Source: Oscillospiraceae bacterium (GTDB lineage: Bacteria; Bacillota; Clostridia; Oscillospirales; JAAYXM01). From it: a stretch of 64,000 bases of DNA. The stretch is from the NCBI GenBank assembly GCA_015068085.1, contig SVLF01000001.1:1-64000 (forward strand). The letters run 5' to 3'. The notes beneath the pieces were generated by a model. The model made no database searches and was not told the DNA's origin. It saw nothing but the letters and a program-made list of their open reading frames with translations. Position 1 is the first letter of the stretch; the number at the start of each line of letters is the position of its first letter. A program made the translations under genes and the position numbers. Below are positions 26,352 through 34,614 of the stretch, in pieces.

Positions 26352-26493
26352 CTTTTGTCGCTGCCCGCGCAGCGGATAAATTAAGCGCTCATCACAGAGA
26401 CTTTCGCAAATGGCAAAATTTAAATTTTCCGCGCTCAGTCTTATCTGTGATTTTGCTGTAATTTATGTCCGCTTGGCGCGAAAGGCGACATTT
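26352..26493. repeat. ~140-bp imperfect inverted repeat
   Basis: The outer arms TTTTGTCGC (26353-26361) and GCGACA (26485-26490), then GCGGATAAATT with AATTTATGTCCGC and ATCACAGA (26391-26398) with TCTGTGAT (26444-26451), fold into one long hairpin between galM and rnpB. It looks like a MITE-like or REP-like element. I see no coding potential and no second copy in the window. Confidence 0.5.
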
Positions 26494-26523
26494 CTATCCC
26501 GTGATATGAGAGGTTTCTTACTC

Positions 26524-26552
26524 TTGCAATCAGGCTTTTTTTGTGGTACAAT
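26524..26552 (+). promoter_or_regulatory. Promoter of rnpB
   Basis: TTGCAA (26524-26529), a 17-bp spacer and an extended -10 TGGTACAAT ending at 26552, six bases before the 5' end of the RNase P RNA. Confidence 0.75.
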
Positions 26553-26557
26553 ATATC

Positions 26558-27042
26558 GTGCGAGTAAGACAGACAGCCGCGTGCGTCATATGCCGAAAGG
26601 CGGCGCATGAGGAAAGTCCGAGCTCCACAGGGCAAGGATAACGGGTAACGCCCGCCGAAGGCGACTTCAGGAAAAGTGCAACAGAGATATACCGCTGCGT
26701 CAAGGGTGAGCAAATTGTTGTTTGCTCATTTAAATCCGGGCCCCGCGAAAGCCTGCTTTCGTGGGAAAAGGAGAAGCAACGACAATAACGAGCTTTGCCG
26801 CTTGCGGCGAAGTGAGCAAATTGTTGTTTGCTTCGACGTAGTAAGGGTGGAAACGTGAGGTAAGAGCTCACGGGTGAGCAGGGAACTGTCTCATCCTGCA
26901 AACTCTATCCGGAGCAACACCGCATAGGAGGACTTAAGGCCGGCCCGGCTGTCCTCGGGAAGGTGGCTAAAGCGCCGTGGCAACACGTCGCGTAGATAGA
27001 TGGCTGTCCACGACAGAACTCGGCTTACAGGCTTGCTCGCAC
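26558..27042 (+). ncRNA. rnpB: RNase P RNA
   Basis: The catalytic RNA of RNase P, which trims tRNA 5' ends. Conserved core segments are plain: GAGGAAAGTCCGAGCTCC, CACAGGGCA, AGGGTGGAAACGTGAGGTAAGAGCTCACGG parts, and GTGGCTAAAGCGCCGTGGCAAC, with AGAACTCGGCTTACAG near the end. GTGCGAG (26558-26564) and CTCGCAC (27036-27042) form the closing P1 helix. At about 485 nt it is long. A 21-nt hairpin sequence occurs twice inside it (26706-26726 and 26812-26832). Confidence 0.96.
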
Positions 27043-27059
27043 CACTTTGAATAACGAAC

Positions 27060-27098
27060 GGACTGTAAAAAACATCTGTTTTTTACAGTCCATTTTTT
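27060..27098. terminator. Bidirectional terminator between rnpB and the AraC gene
   Basis: GGACTGTAAAAAA pairs with TTTTTTACAGTCC around CATCTG, followed by ATTTTTTG on the plus strand. It serves the convergent genes on both sides. Confidence 0.88.
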
Positions 27099-27109
27099 GT
27101 ATCCGGGTA

Positions 27110-28126
27110 TCAATAAAACGACATTGAGCAGTTGTACATATCCAGAAGCTTACCGTCATAATCAATCAGCCAACCATTTTCGCGCTTGTACAGATTAAAC
27201 AGATACTCACCGTTTTCCTGAGCTAATTTCCGGAATTCACGCCGGACAACAAGCGGCGACTCGTCGAAAGCCTTAATATACGAACGCGTCAGGTGGCTTG
27301 CATCGCAAAAACCGCATTCTTCGGCAATTTCTGAGAGTGTCTTTTTGGTTCGTCGAAGAAGATTGAGGGAATAATACACTCGCAGTGAAGTGATATAGTT
27401 GTGGCAGGTTTGCCCGACGGTTTCATTGAAATTAAGCGCCAGGACGCTTCTTGATGTCATTGCAGCGCTGCTGATGTCATCAAGCGTAATTTTCTTTGAT
27501 GAATTATCAACGATGAAGCCAATCGCGCTGTCCAGATACTCATGCTTTGCGCGGATTGCTGCAAGCTCGCGCTTTGATGCCGTCCTGTTGCAGTTTTTTA
27601 TGCAAAGCTCAAGCAAGCATGCGATCTTGCTTACCATTTTGGTTGTATGCATTGCGAATCTTTTGTCATACTCGCTCGCAAGCTCGGAGCATAAAATATC
27701 TGCTCGTTCCTTGTTGGCATTGTCCAGATGCACGTTTGGGCTCAAATAAAACGAGTCAAACGATGCGCTCATATAAGAGTGAGACAAAAAGGGAACACAA
27801 TGTTTTTCAAACAAATCTTTTTTCACTGAAATTTCATACACCTGAAGTGTTTCCAAATCGCTGTTTGATGCGTCTATGCTGTGAATCATATACGGAAAAA
27901 CAAGCATAGCATCTCCCGGCTTCTGGGTATAGGTAACACCGTTTACCGTGTGGGAATATTCACCGGACACCGTGTACCATATTTGAAGATAATCATGCCA
28001 ATGAGTTGAGCTGATGCGTTTGTCACGAATCTTCGAAACCGTTATCGGAAATACTTTTAAAACCGTATTTTCCTGTGACATATGCGGCATAACGTATGAA
28101 TACGGAAACATTATTACAGCATCCAT
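27110..28126 (-). CDS. AraC family transcriptional regulator of cluster II
   Basis: A 338-residue regulator starting at ATG 28126 (MDAVIMFPYSY), preceded by GAGGAGGG; the longer open frame upstream lacks support. The N-terminal half has cupin features (STHWHDYLQIWY, VFPYMIHSID). The C-terminal ~100 residues carry the AraC double helix-turn-helix (LDDISSAAMTSRSVL; SEIAEECGFCDASHLTRSYIKAF). It is divergent from the Gfo/Idh gene. Its best candidate operator is a 32-bp sequence that occurs identically upstream of the Gfo/Idh gene (28215) and the module-protein gene (31712), at the same distance from the -10 box. Confidence 0.92.
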   Translation of the reverse strand: MDAVIMFPYSYVMPHMSQENTVLKVFPITVSKIRDKRISSTHWHDYLQIWYTVSGEYSHTVNGVTYTQKPGDAMLVFPYMIHSIDASNSDLETLQVYEISVKKDLFEKHCVPFLSHSYMSASFDSFYLSPNVHLDNANKERADILCSELASEYDKRFAMHTTKMVSKIACLLELCIKNCNRTASKRELAAIRAKHEYLDSAIGFIVDNSSKKITLDDISSAAMTSRSVLALNFNETVGQTCHNYITSLRVYYSLNLLRRTKKTLSEIAEECGFCDASHLTRSYIKAFDESPLVVRREFRKLAQENGEYLFNLYKRENGWLIDYDGKLLDMYNCSMSFY

Positions 28127-28214
28127 CAAATATCCCTCCTCACGCGTTTTTTCTGTAACTATATAATACAACACTTTCGTGATTATTGCAAGTGGTATTT
28201 TTATCACAAAAACT

Positions 28215-28269
28215 CAGGACGATTATCCAAATTTTGAGGTTGTTGTATTTTTGCAGAAAATGTTATCAT
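28215..28269 (+). promoter_or_regulatory. Promoter with 32-bp operator, copy 1
   Basis: A 32-bp sequence (28215-28246, beginning CAGGACGATTATCC and ending TGAGGTTGTTGT) is followed 17 bp later by the -10 box TATCAT (28264-28269). Bases 28241-28246 would sit where the -35 box belongs. An identical copy with identical spacing is at 31712. The natural reading is a class II activator site overlapping -35, used by the divergent AraC regulator. Confidence 0.75.
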
Positions 28270-28337
28270 TAAATTGAAAAACAAAAGTAATAACGGAGAG
28301 CAGATAATATCTGCCAACGGAATGAAGGATGAAGAAT

Positions 28338-29282
28338 ATGACCAAAGTAGGAGTTATCGGATGCGGCAAGATAAGTGTTTCCCACGTAAATGTCTTTTCT
28401 GATATTAAAGATTCAAAAATCGTTGCGGCATGCGACATAAACGGCGAAAATCTCAAAACGGTTTGTGAACAAACCGGCGCGAAGGGCTATTCTGACTATA
28501 AGGAAATGCTGGAGTGTGAACAGCTTGATCTTGCGGTAATAGCGCTTCCGCATGCTCTTCACAACGAGGCGGTTGTCGCTTGTGCAGAGCATGGAATAGA
28601 CATCTTTCTTGAAAAGCCGATGGGAATAAGCACAGACGATTGCCGTAAGATGATTGATGTATGCCAAGAAAACGACGTTATGCTGTGGGTGGGGCATCCG
28701 TTCCGCTACGTCCCTGCATATGTTTTTGCAAAGGAGCTTATAGCTTCCGGCAAGCTTGGAAAGCTTGTAAGCTTTGCAGAAACGAGAAATATAAATTATT
28801 TTTCAGATGACCGTCCGCGATGGTTTCTCACAAAGAAAATGTCCGGCGGAGGAATTATGATGAATCTCGGTGCACATTCTCTCGATAAGCTGAAGTTTTT
28901 TTCTGACTCTGAGATTTCTGAGATTTCGGGAAATATTCATATGCGCGAAGGGTATGACTGCGAAGACAGTGCCCAGGCATTTGTGAGGATGAAAAACGGC
29001 GTTACGGGGCTTCTCAACCTTATAGGTCATACAAATGCAAAGAAGAATACCATATCCATATACCTTACTGAGGGAGAAATACGCATAGAGGGTAATAAAG
29101 TATGGTATTGCGGTAAAGACGGAGTGTTTGAGGAAAAGATATGCGAATATGAGATTATGAAATACCAGATGCGCAGAGTTGTGGAAGTATTAAGAAATGG
29201 CACTAAGAAGCCTGACGTGGACGGAGAATACGGACTTGATATTGTCCGTGCCATAAAGAAATTATATGGAGAAGAAAAATGA
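28338..29282 (+). CDS. Gfo/Idh/MocA family NAD(P)-dependent oxidoreductase
   Basis: A 314-residue cytoplasmic oxidoreductase of the sugar/inositol dehydrogenase type. The N-terminal Rossmann domain has VGVIGCGKIS (G-x-G-x-x-S variant), and LEKPMGIS carries the conserved EKP lysine. The C-terminal domain has GGGIMMNLGAHSLD. I prefer ATG 28338, eight bases after GAAGGA; ATG 28329 is possible. It overlaps the next gene by four bases (ATGA). In the cluster it may oxidise or epimerise a sugar released by the lyases. The substrate is unknown. Confidence 0.9.
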   Translation: MTKVGVIGCGKISVSHVNVFSDIKDSKIVAACDINGENLKTVCEQTGAKGYSDYKEMLECEQLDLAVIALPHALHNEAVVACAEHGIDIFLEKPMGISTDDCRKMIDVCQENDVMLWVGHPFRYVPAYVFAKELIASGKLGKLVSFAETRNINYFSDDRPRWFLTKKMSGGGIMMNLGAHSLDKLKFFSDSEISEISGNIHMREGYDCEDSAQAFVRMKNGVTGLLNLIGHTNAKKNTISIYLTEGEIRIEGNKVWYCGKDGVFEEKICEYEIMKYQMRRVVEVLRNGTKKPDVDGEYGLDIVRAIKKLYGEEK

Positions 29283-31666
29283 AGTACACAAATCCTGCAC
29301 CGTTGAAAAGTGAAGGCTTCCAAACCCCTGAGATGAAGCGGATATACACAATGATGCTAAAATACATAAAGCTTCCGTGTAAAACCTTTCATGACTGGGA
29401 TGTTCGTTCGCGTTGCGGATATCTGTTCGGAGGTGACGGTTATTACGGCTCGGATCAAAACCGTACCTTGGGGCTTTTGGCGTTTCTGTCAAAATACGGC
29501 GACTTTGATGAAGTTTTAGCAGAGTTTTCACGCAGTGAAATAAAAGAGATGGCGATACGTATACTCCGCTATTCGTGCTTTACGCACGACACCGGTCCGT
29601 CCGACTGCGTGCGTCCGGATAACGGTGGCCCAACCGCAGGGCTGAAGTGGGGAGAAAACGACCTTGTCCTTCCTCCGAATCCAAAGCATAGGTTTTTTGA
29701 AGGGACTCAGGTTGGCTCGGGCATTGTATATTTCGCTCTTGCTGCATGGTTTTTGTGGGACGACCTTGACGAAGAAACGCGGCAGATGTCATATGACGTG
29801 ATTACCGATTATGCAGAGCGCTGGTGTGACTGTGAATCCCGCAGCGGCACTTATTACGATACTCAGGCAGATGAAAACTCATGGACAGCAAACGGCATAT
29901 ATGCGGCGGCAGCGATATTCAAGGATGACCCGCGTGCAGAAAAGTGGCGTGAAAGTGCGATTCGCTGGATGCTTGATGCCGCTACCGTATCACTTGATAT
30001 GCAATCGGATGAAAAGCTTTCCGACGGCGTACCTCTCCGTAAGAGAATCAATAATATTACATTCCATCCGGATTACACAACCGAAAATCATGCCATCGTG
30101 CACCCGGATTATATGATAATACCGCTTCAGTTCCGCGTTATGATGAATACATTTTCAATGTTATCGGGAGCGGACGAGCTTCCGGGACTTCGCCACAACT
30201 GGCAGAACTTGTATAACAATGTTTTTTTACCATGCTCGACGGAGGACGGTTATTTCGTTCCGGTTCAGACTCAGGATTGGTTTTATTATAAGCTTTATGC
30301 ATTCATATGCGTTCATGCGGCAACACGCTTTCTGTTTGATGATGAAAAGGCCGCATATCTTGAAGAATTATGTATAAATACTCTCGAAAAGACGCAGGCA
30401 GGCCACCCCGAAGGAAGCTTTACGGTTGAAGACCCTGAAAAATTCAATGTTGACGGCGTGCAGTCCATGCTCAGCTTTGAACGCGACATGTGCCCGTATA
30501 TGATTTGGGTATATATGTGGCACTTCTGCCTTGGAGAGGGTGTAAAGCCTGTCAGTCGAAAAACGTATGAAGAACAAAATGCCACTGTGCGGCATTATCC
30601 GTTTGGCGGCTCTGTTATACAGCGCACGCCGGATGCTTTTTCCGTGTTTTCATACCGTAATTCCGCAAATGCCGCAGTGTTCCCCGATGATAAGGTGTGG
30701 ACGGTAACCGTTCCGCCATGCAGTACCTTTGGTGAGATGATTTTTTCTGACGGCTGTGAAGAAAATCCCGGTCTGTCAAATCAAACAGTGATTCGCAGCT
30801 GTGAAAATATATACACCCATGTTAAAACTGACAGCTACGCCTCGTCGGTATGTGTCGACCGAGGGCTCGGCTCGGTTTCTCAGGATGTCTCGTTTGTCAG
30901 TATGCCTGACGGAAGGTCGGTGTATTTTCAGCGTGTGCGTGCCAAAAAAGAGTGCAGTATAGAAAAATTCACCTCCGGTCTTGTTGGAATAAGAAACGAA
31001 TACTATAAGTATCTTCCGGAATATGCAAAAGGATATCGCATGCTGTATATCGACAGTGAGGCTCCGAGAAAGATGGTGGGGCAAATAGGCGGAGCAGACG
31101 TGATATACGATTATAAAAATGTACAGGTTGCCGCGATAGACGACAAAATGGCATACCTTCTGCACGGAAGCAACTCTGTACGGTACATATCTCACCGCGA
31201 TTATCCGAAATGGAAGGGCGTTGAGGACTTTCTTGTACTGAACAGCTATGAGAATATACGCATGAAAGCAGGAGAAAAGCTTCCGTTATTTGTAGCGGTA
31301 TATCTTCCGAATTGCAATATTGAAAAGGCTCACAGCATGAACGAAGCTTTTTGTGTTTCATGCTCGGGAAGTGCCGATGCGGTGATGTTGGAGGACAAGC
31401 TCATTTTCTCTTCGGGTATGGCTTGCGATGGGATAACAGATGCTTCGTTTGAATTACCACCCGGGAAGCTGCCGTTGTTTGAAGGCGTGGTGAGCTATAA
31501 AGACGGCTTGTATACATGGAGCTCGTCTGTCCGTGCCGGAGAATGCGGATATAAAACGGCGGTGACAACGATTTCTCCAAATCGTGATTTTGAAGCCGTA
31601 ATACTTCCCGACAAAATGGTGCTGATTCGCTACGACGGAGAAGCGGATTATAAGCCGCTTGCATGA
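29279..31666 (+). CDS. Cytoplasmic alpha/alpha-toroid carbohydrate-active enzyme candidate
   Basis: A 795-residue protein with no signal peptide. The first ~440 residues are helix- and Trp-rich with segments such as GPSDCVRPDNGGP, DENSWTANGIYAAAA and DYTTENHAIVHPDYM. These resemble alpha/alpha-toroid polysaccharide lyases (heparinase or chondroitin AC lyase types), where an Asn-His pair and Tyr act in the cleft. Residues ~450-795 look like a beta-sandwich. I cannot place it in a named family. It is translationally coupled to the oxidoreductase gene and could be an exo-lyase or a hydrolase acting on imported oligosaccharides. Confidence 0.55.
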   Translation: MKYTNPAPLKSEGFQTPEMKRIYTMMLKYIKLPCKTFHDWDVRSRCGYLFGGDGYYGSDQNRTLGLLAFLSKYGDFDEVLAEFSRSEIKEMAIRILRYSCFTHDTGPSDCVRPDNGGPTAGLKWGENDLVLPPNPKHRFFEGTQVGSGIVYFALAAWFLWDDLDEETRQMSYDVITDYAERWCDCESRSGTYYDTQADENSWTANGIYAAAAIFKDDPRAEKWRESAIRWMLDAATVSLDMQSDEKLSDGVPLRKRINNITFHPDYTTENHAIVHPDYMIIPLQFRVMMNTFSMLSGADELPGLRHNWQNLYNNVFLPCSTEDGYFVPVQTQDWFYYKLYAFICVHAATRFLFDDEKAAYLEELCINTLEKTQAGHPEGSFTVEDPEKFNVDGVQSMLSFERDMCPYMIWVYMWHFCLGEGVKPVSRKTYEEQNATVRHYPFGGSVIQRTPDAFSVFSYRNSANAAVFPDDKVWTVTVPPCSTFGEMIFSDGCEENPGLSNQTVIRSCENIYTHVKTDSYASSVCVDRGLGSVSQDVSFVSMPDGRSVYFQRVRAKKECSIEKFTSGLVGIRNEYYKYLPEYAKGYRMLYIDSEAPRKMVGQIGGADVIYDYKNVQVAAIDDKMAYLLHGSNSVRYISHRDYPKWKGVEDFLVLNSYENIRMKAGEKLPLFVAVYLPNCNIEKAHSMNEAFCVSCSGSADAVMLEDKLIFSSGMACDGITDASFELPPGKLPLFEGVVSYKDGLYTWSSSVRAGECGYKTAVTTISPNRDFEAVILPDKMVLIRYDGEADYKPLA

Positions 31667-31711
31667 GCTTACGGCTACGGCGTTTACAGGGTGTGCTTTC
31701 AGGCAAAATTA

Positions 31712-31766
31712 CAGGACGATTATCCAAATTTTGAGGTTGTTGTTTCTTCCGGAAAAATGTTATAAT
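31712..31766 (+). promoter_or_regulatory. Promoter with 32-bp operator, copy 2
   Basis: Bases 31712-31743 are identical to 28215-28246, and the -10 box TATAAT (31761-31766) again follows 17 bp later. Downstream bases also agree (GTTATNATTAAATT). The gene at 31800 would be transcribed from here, under the same regulator as the Gfo/Idh gene. Confidence 0.78.
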
Positions 31767-31799
31767 TAAATTACAAAAATAAGCAGGAGGAATGTTGCT

Positions 31800-34538
31800 A
31801 TGAAAAAGAAAATTTTATCCATTATTCTCGCGATAAGTATGATTGTGTCGCTCGTGCCGACAATTTCGGCAAGTGCGGCAGAAGAGACACCGTATCAGCT
31901 TGTGTATGATTTTAGAAATATAGACGGGTATAGTGGCAATGTTATTGAGGATTTGAATGATATTACCTACGCGAAGACGGAAGGAACATGGGCATTTGAT
32001 TCGAGCAGTGGAGATAACGTAGAACATAAGGTTAATTATGGAATAGAAATCAAGTCAAATAACGTAGGAGACTATTTCGCAGTTAAAATAAACGTTCCGT
32101 ATGACGGTGATTATGTTCCCACACTTAAATATATGGACTTTAACAGTAAAGATGACGAGGTTTATTCGAAGGCAGATGTGTATATATTGCCGGAGGGCAC
32201 AGATGTAAGCACTGCCGCAGATTCCGATAAGAAGATTATTGCAGAGGATTTGTATGTTAACCGAAACGGTGGAGCGAATGACGGAAGCAGCAAGTTTGAT
32301 GATTTGGCAGAGTATACACAGGATGGTTCGATCAGACTTTCTGCCGGAGAGAACATTCTTGTGTTTTATCTGACCGAAACAACTACAAGTAGAGACTATG
32401 CAAGAATGCGCCCCGGTGCTCTTACTCTCACAAGCGGCACACCTGCAGAGGAAGATTCATACGCAACGGTTCCAATGTATATGGAAGTGGTTGCAGATGC
32501 TACAGAGCTTAAAGTGGGAGATAGCACAGATCTCACGGTTTCAGGCTGGCTCAACGACGGCACGGTCTTAGGTGATGCTTTAGTTTCATTTAAGAGCAAG
32601 GCCGGCTACGTCAGTGTCGAAAACGGCGTTGTTACGGCTAAGGAAACAGGTACAGATGTCATAACCGCAACGGTAACCTACGGAGGAAAAACTCTTTCAA
32701 AGGATATTTCAATAGCCGTTCTTCCTGAGGTTTCCGCGCCGCCGTATCAGCTTGTATATGATTTTAGCAATTTGGATGAATCCGGATATACTTCGGACAA
32801 TAAAGCAACATTGATATATGATAAAGTTGTTTTTGGTGCAACGAACGGAACGTGGGCATATCACTCACGGCATGATCTGATGGATGACACAGTAACCTAT
32901 AAGCCGAATTACGGAATGGAAATCAAGTCAAACGGCGTGGGGGACTATTTCGCAGTTAAGATAAACGTGCCGTATGAAGGGGATTTTGTTCCGAGCCTTA
33001 CGTATTATGAGCAAGACACTAAGGACGATGCCAAATATGTTGTGGCAGATGTGTATATATTGCCGGAGAACTCGGACGTAAGCACTGCCGCAGAAGATAA
33101 TAAAAAGTTCATCGTGCACAACTTGTATTTTAACAGAAACGGCGGAAAAAACAGTCCTACTAATTTGGCAAAGTATGAAAAGGACACTTCGATTAAGCTT
33201 TCTGCAGGAGAGAATATTCTTGTTTTTTATGTAACTGATTGTGGTGGCGATCACAATTATACAAGGGTTCGTCCCGGTGCTCTTACCCTCACAAGCGGAA
33301 CTCTCGCAGACGGAGAAAGCTACGCAACAGTTCCGATGTACATAAGCGAAGCTAAGGCAAATGACGCAGAGCTTGAAACCGGCGACAGCACAACTATCGA
33401 GATTTCCGGCTGGATGAATGACGGAACAGCGTTTGATAAAAACTCCAATACTGTTTCATTTGACACCGAAAGCGAAAATATAAGCATAGACGGCAACACC
33501 GTTACGGCAAGCTCAGTAGGAACAGCAACCGTAACCGCGAGTGTTACAAGCGGAGAAAAGACACTTGCAAAGGATATTGACATTGCCGTTGTTCCGACTG
33601 CACAAGAAAAGGCAGATGCGGCGTTTAATGCAGCAGAGGCTACAACGCAATACAACGCACCGGAACTGACCGGATTAACCATAGGCGGAAAGGTAATTAA
33701 CGGAGTTCCGAACGGTGACGGCTCGTTTAACATCACAGCTCCTGCAGCAAAAGAAAACGGAAGCAAATTCCTATATTGGGCAAAAGGACTTGCAACACAG
33801 AAGACAATTTTGCTTTATAAGACGAATGAGCTTAAAAACTATTTCCCCGGAGAGAACGGGCGAGAGCTGCTTATAGCAGTGTACGAAGACGAGCTTCCGG
33901 TAGATGCTGAATACTACAACGCAAACGGACAGCTTATTCCGGATGCAAAGGACAGCGACCGACCGTATATGGCAGGCTACGGAACCGCAAGCGGCTGGAA
34001 GCAATACGGAGAGACCAACATCCGGGTTGCAGAGTATAACAACAAAACACAGCCGGATAATGTTACCGTAACCGTTGTGAACGGAACAGGCACAGCTACA
34101 CTTCCTTACGGCGAGAAGGTTACCTGCACTGCAAATGAAGCGGAAGAAGGCACATACTTCCGCTGGTGGCAGAAGGATGTAAACGGCGTTCCTGAGATAG
34201 TAAGCGTTGATAAGGAATATTCCTTCCTCGCATACGAGAACTGCACAGTAACGGCGGTTTACGGTGATACGGCTGTTAATGTTACAAATCCTGCAAAAAT
34301 CATAATCGACACCTTCGGAGAAAACAGCGTTATGGCAGAGTTTATCGGCTTTGGCAGCAACGTTGTTGAAAAGGGAATTATGTGGAATAATAACAAAATT
34401 GCAATGACCGCTCCGGGAAATCAGTTCACTGTTACGGCTGATAAGAACGGAACCTTTAAGGGCTATGCAATCGTAAAAGACGGAGATGCATATACCCTTA
34501 TAACCGACGGCGAAGTCACAATATCAAACGCAGAATAA
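31800..34538 (+). CDS. Secreted modular carbohydrate-binding-like protein, cluster II
   Basis: A 912-residue exported protein preceded by GGAGG. Signal peptide to about residue 24 (ISASA). It has two copies of the ~190-residue beta module (~30-215, ~318-505: YQLVYDF, EIKSN.VGDYFAVKINVPY, LSAGENILVFY), each followed by a BIG2-like domain (~225-312, ~515-600), then Gly/Trp repeats (FLYWAKG, GWKQYGETN, FRWWQKD) and a C-terminal domain (GIMWNNNKI, NQFTV) matching the end of the protein at 3138. No enzyme domain or SLH anchor is present. It is the cluster II counterpart of the 3138 gene. Confidence 0.75.
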   Translation: MKKKILSIILAISMIVSLVPTISASAAEETPYQLVYDFRNIDGYSGNVIEDLNDITYAKTEGTWAFDSSSGDNVEHKVNYGIEIKSNNVGDYFAVKINVPYDGDYVPTLKYMDFNSKDDEVYSKADVYILPEGTDVSTAADSDKKIIAEDLYVNRNGGANDGSSKFDDLAEYTQDGSIRLSAGENILVFYLTETTTSRDYARMRPGALTLTSGTPAEEDSYATVPMYMEVVADATELKVGDSTDLTVSGWLNDGTVLGDALVSFKSKAGYVSVENGVVTAKETGTDVITATVTYGGKTLSKDISIAVLPEVSAPPYQLVYDFSNLDESGYTSDNKATLIYDKVVFGATNGTWAYHSRHDLMDDTVTYKPNYGMEIKSNGVGDYFAVKINVPYEGDFVPSLTYYEQDTKDDAKYVVADVYILPENSDVSTAAEDNKKFIVHNLYFNRNGGKNSPTNLAKYEKDTSIKLSAGENILVFYVTDCGGDHNYTRVRPGALTLTSGTLADGESYATVPMYISEAKANDAELETGDSTTIEISGWMNDGTAFDKNSNTVSFDTESENISIDGNTVTASSVGTATVTASVTSGEKTLAKDIDIAVVPTAQEKADAAFNAAEATTQYNAPELTGLTIGGKVINGVPNGDGSFNITAPAAKENGSKFLYWAKGLATQKTILLYKTNELKNYFPGENGRELLIAVYEDELPVDAEYYNANGQLIPDAKDSDRPYMAGYGTASGWKQYGETNIRVAEYNNKTQPDNVTVTVVNGTGTATLPYGEKVTCTANEAEEGTYFRWWQKDVNGVPEIVSVDKEYSFLAYENCTVTAVYGDTAVNVTNPAKIIIDTFGENSVMAEFIGFGSNVVEKGIMWNNNKIAMTAPGNQFTVTADKNGTFKGYAIVKDGDAYTLITDGEVTISNAE

Positions 34539-34548
34539 ATCACACGCT

Positions 34549-34573
34549 GAGGGTGGGCGTCTCGCCCTCCCTC
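34549..34573 (+). other. Intercistronic GC-rich hairpin
   Basis: GAGGG-T-GGGCG pairs with CGCCC-T-CCCTC around TCT. Only AATATTTT follows, so it is more likely an mRNA-stability or partial-termination element between the module protein and the lipoprotein gene. Confidence 0.55.
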
Positions 34574-34614
34574 AATATTTTAAAGTGTACTCAAGCAGAG
34601 AGGAGAAAAAGAAA

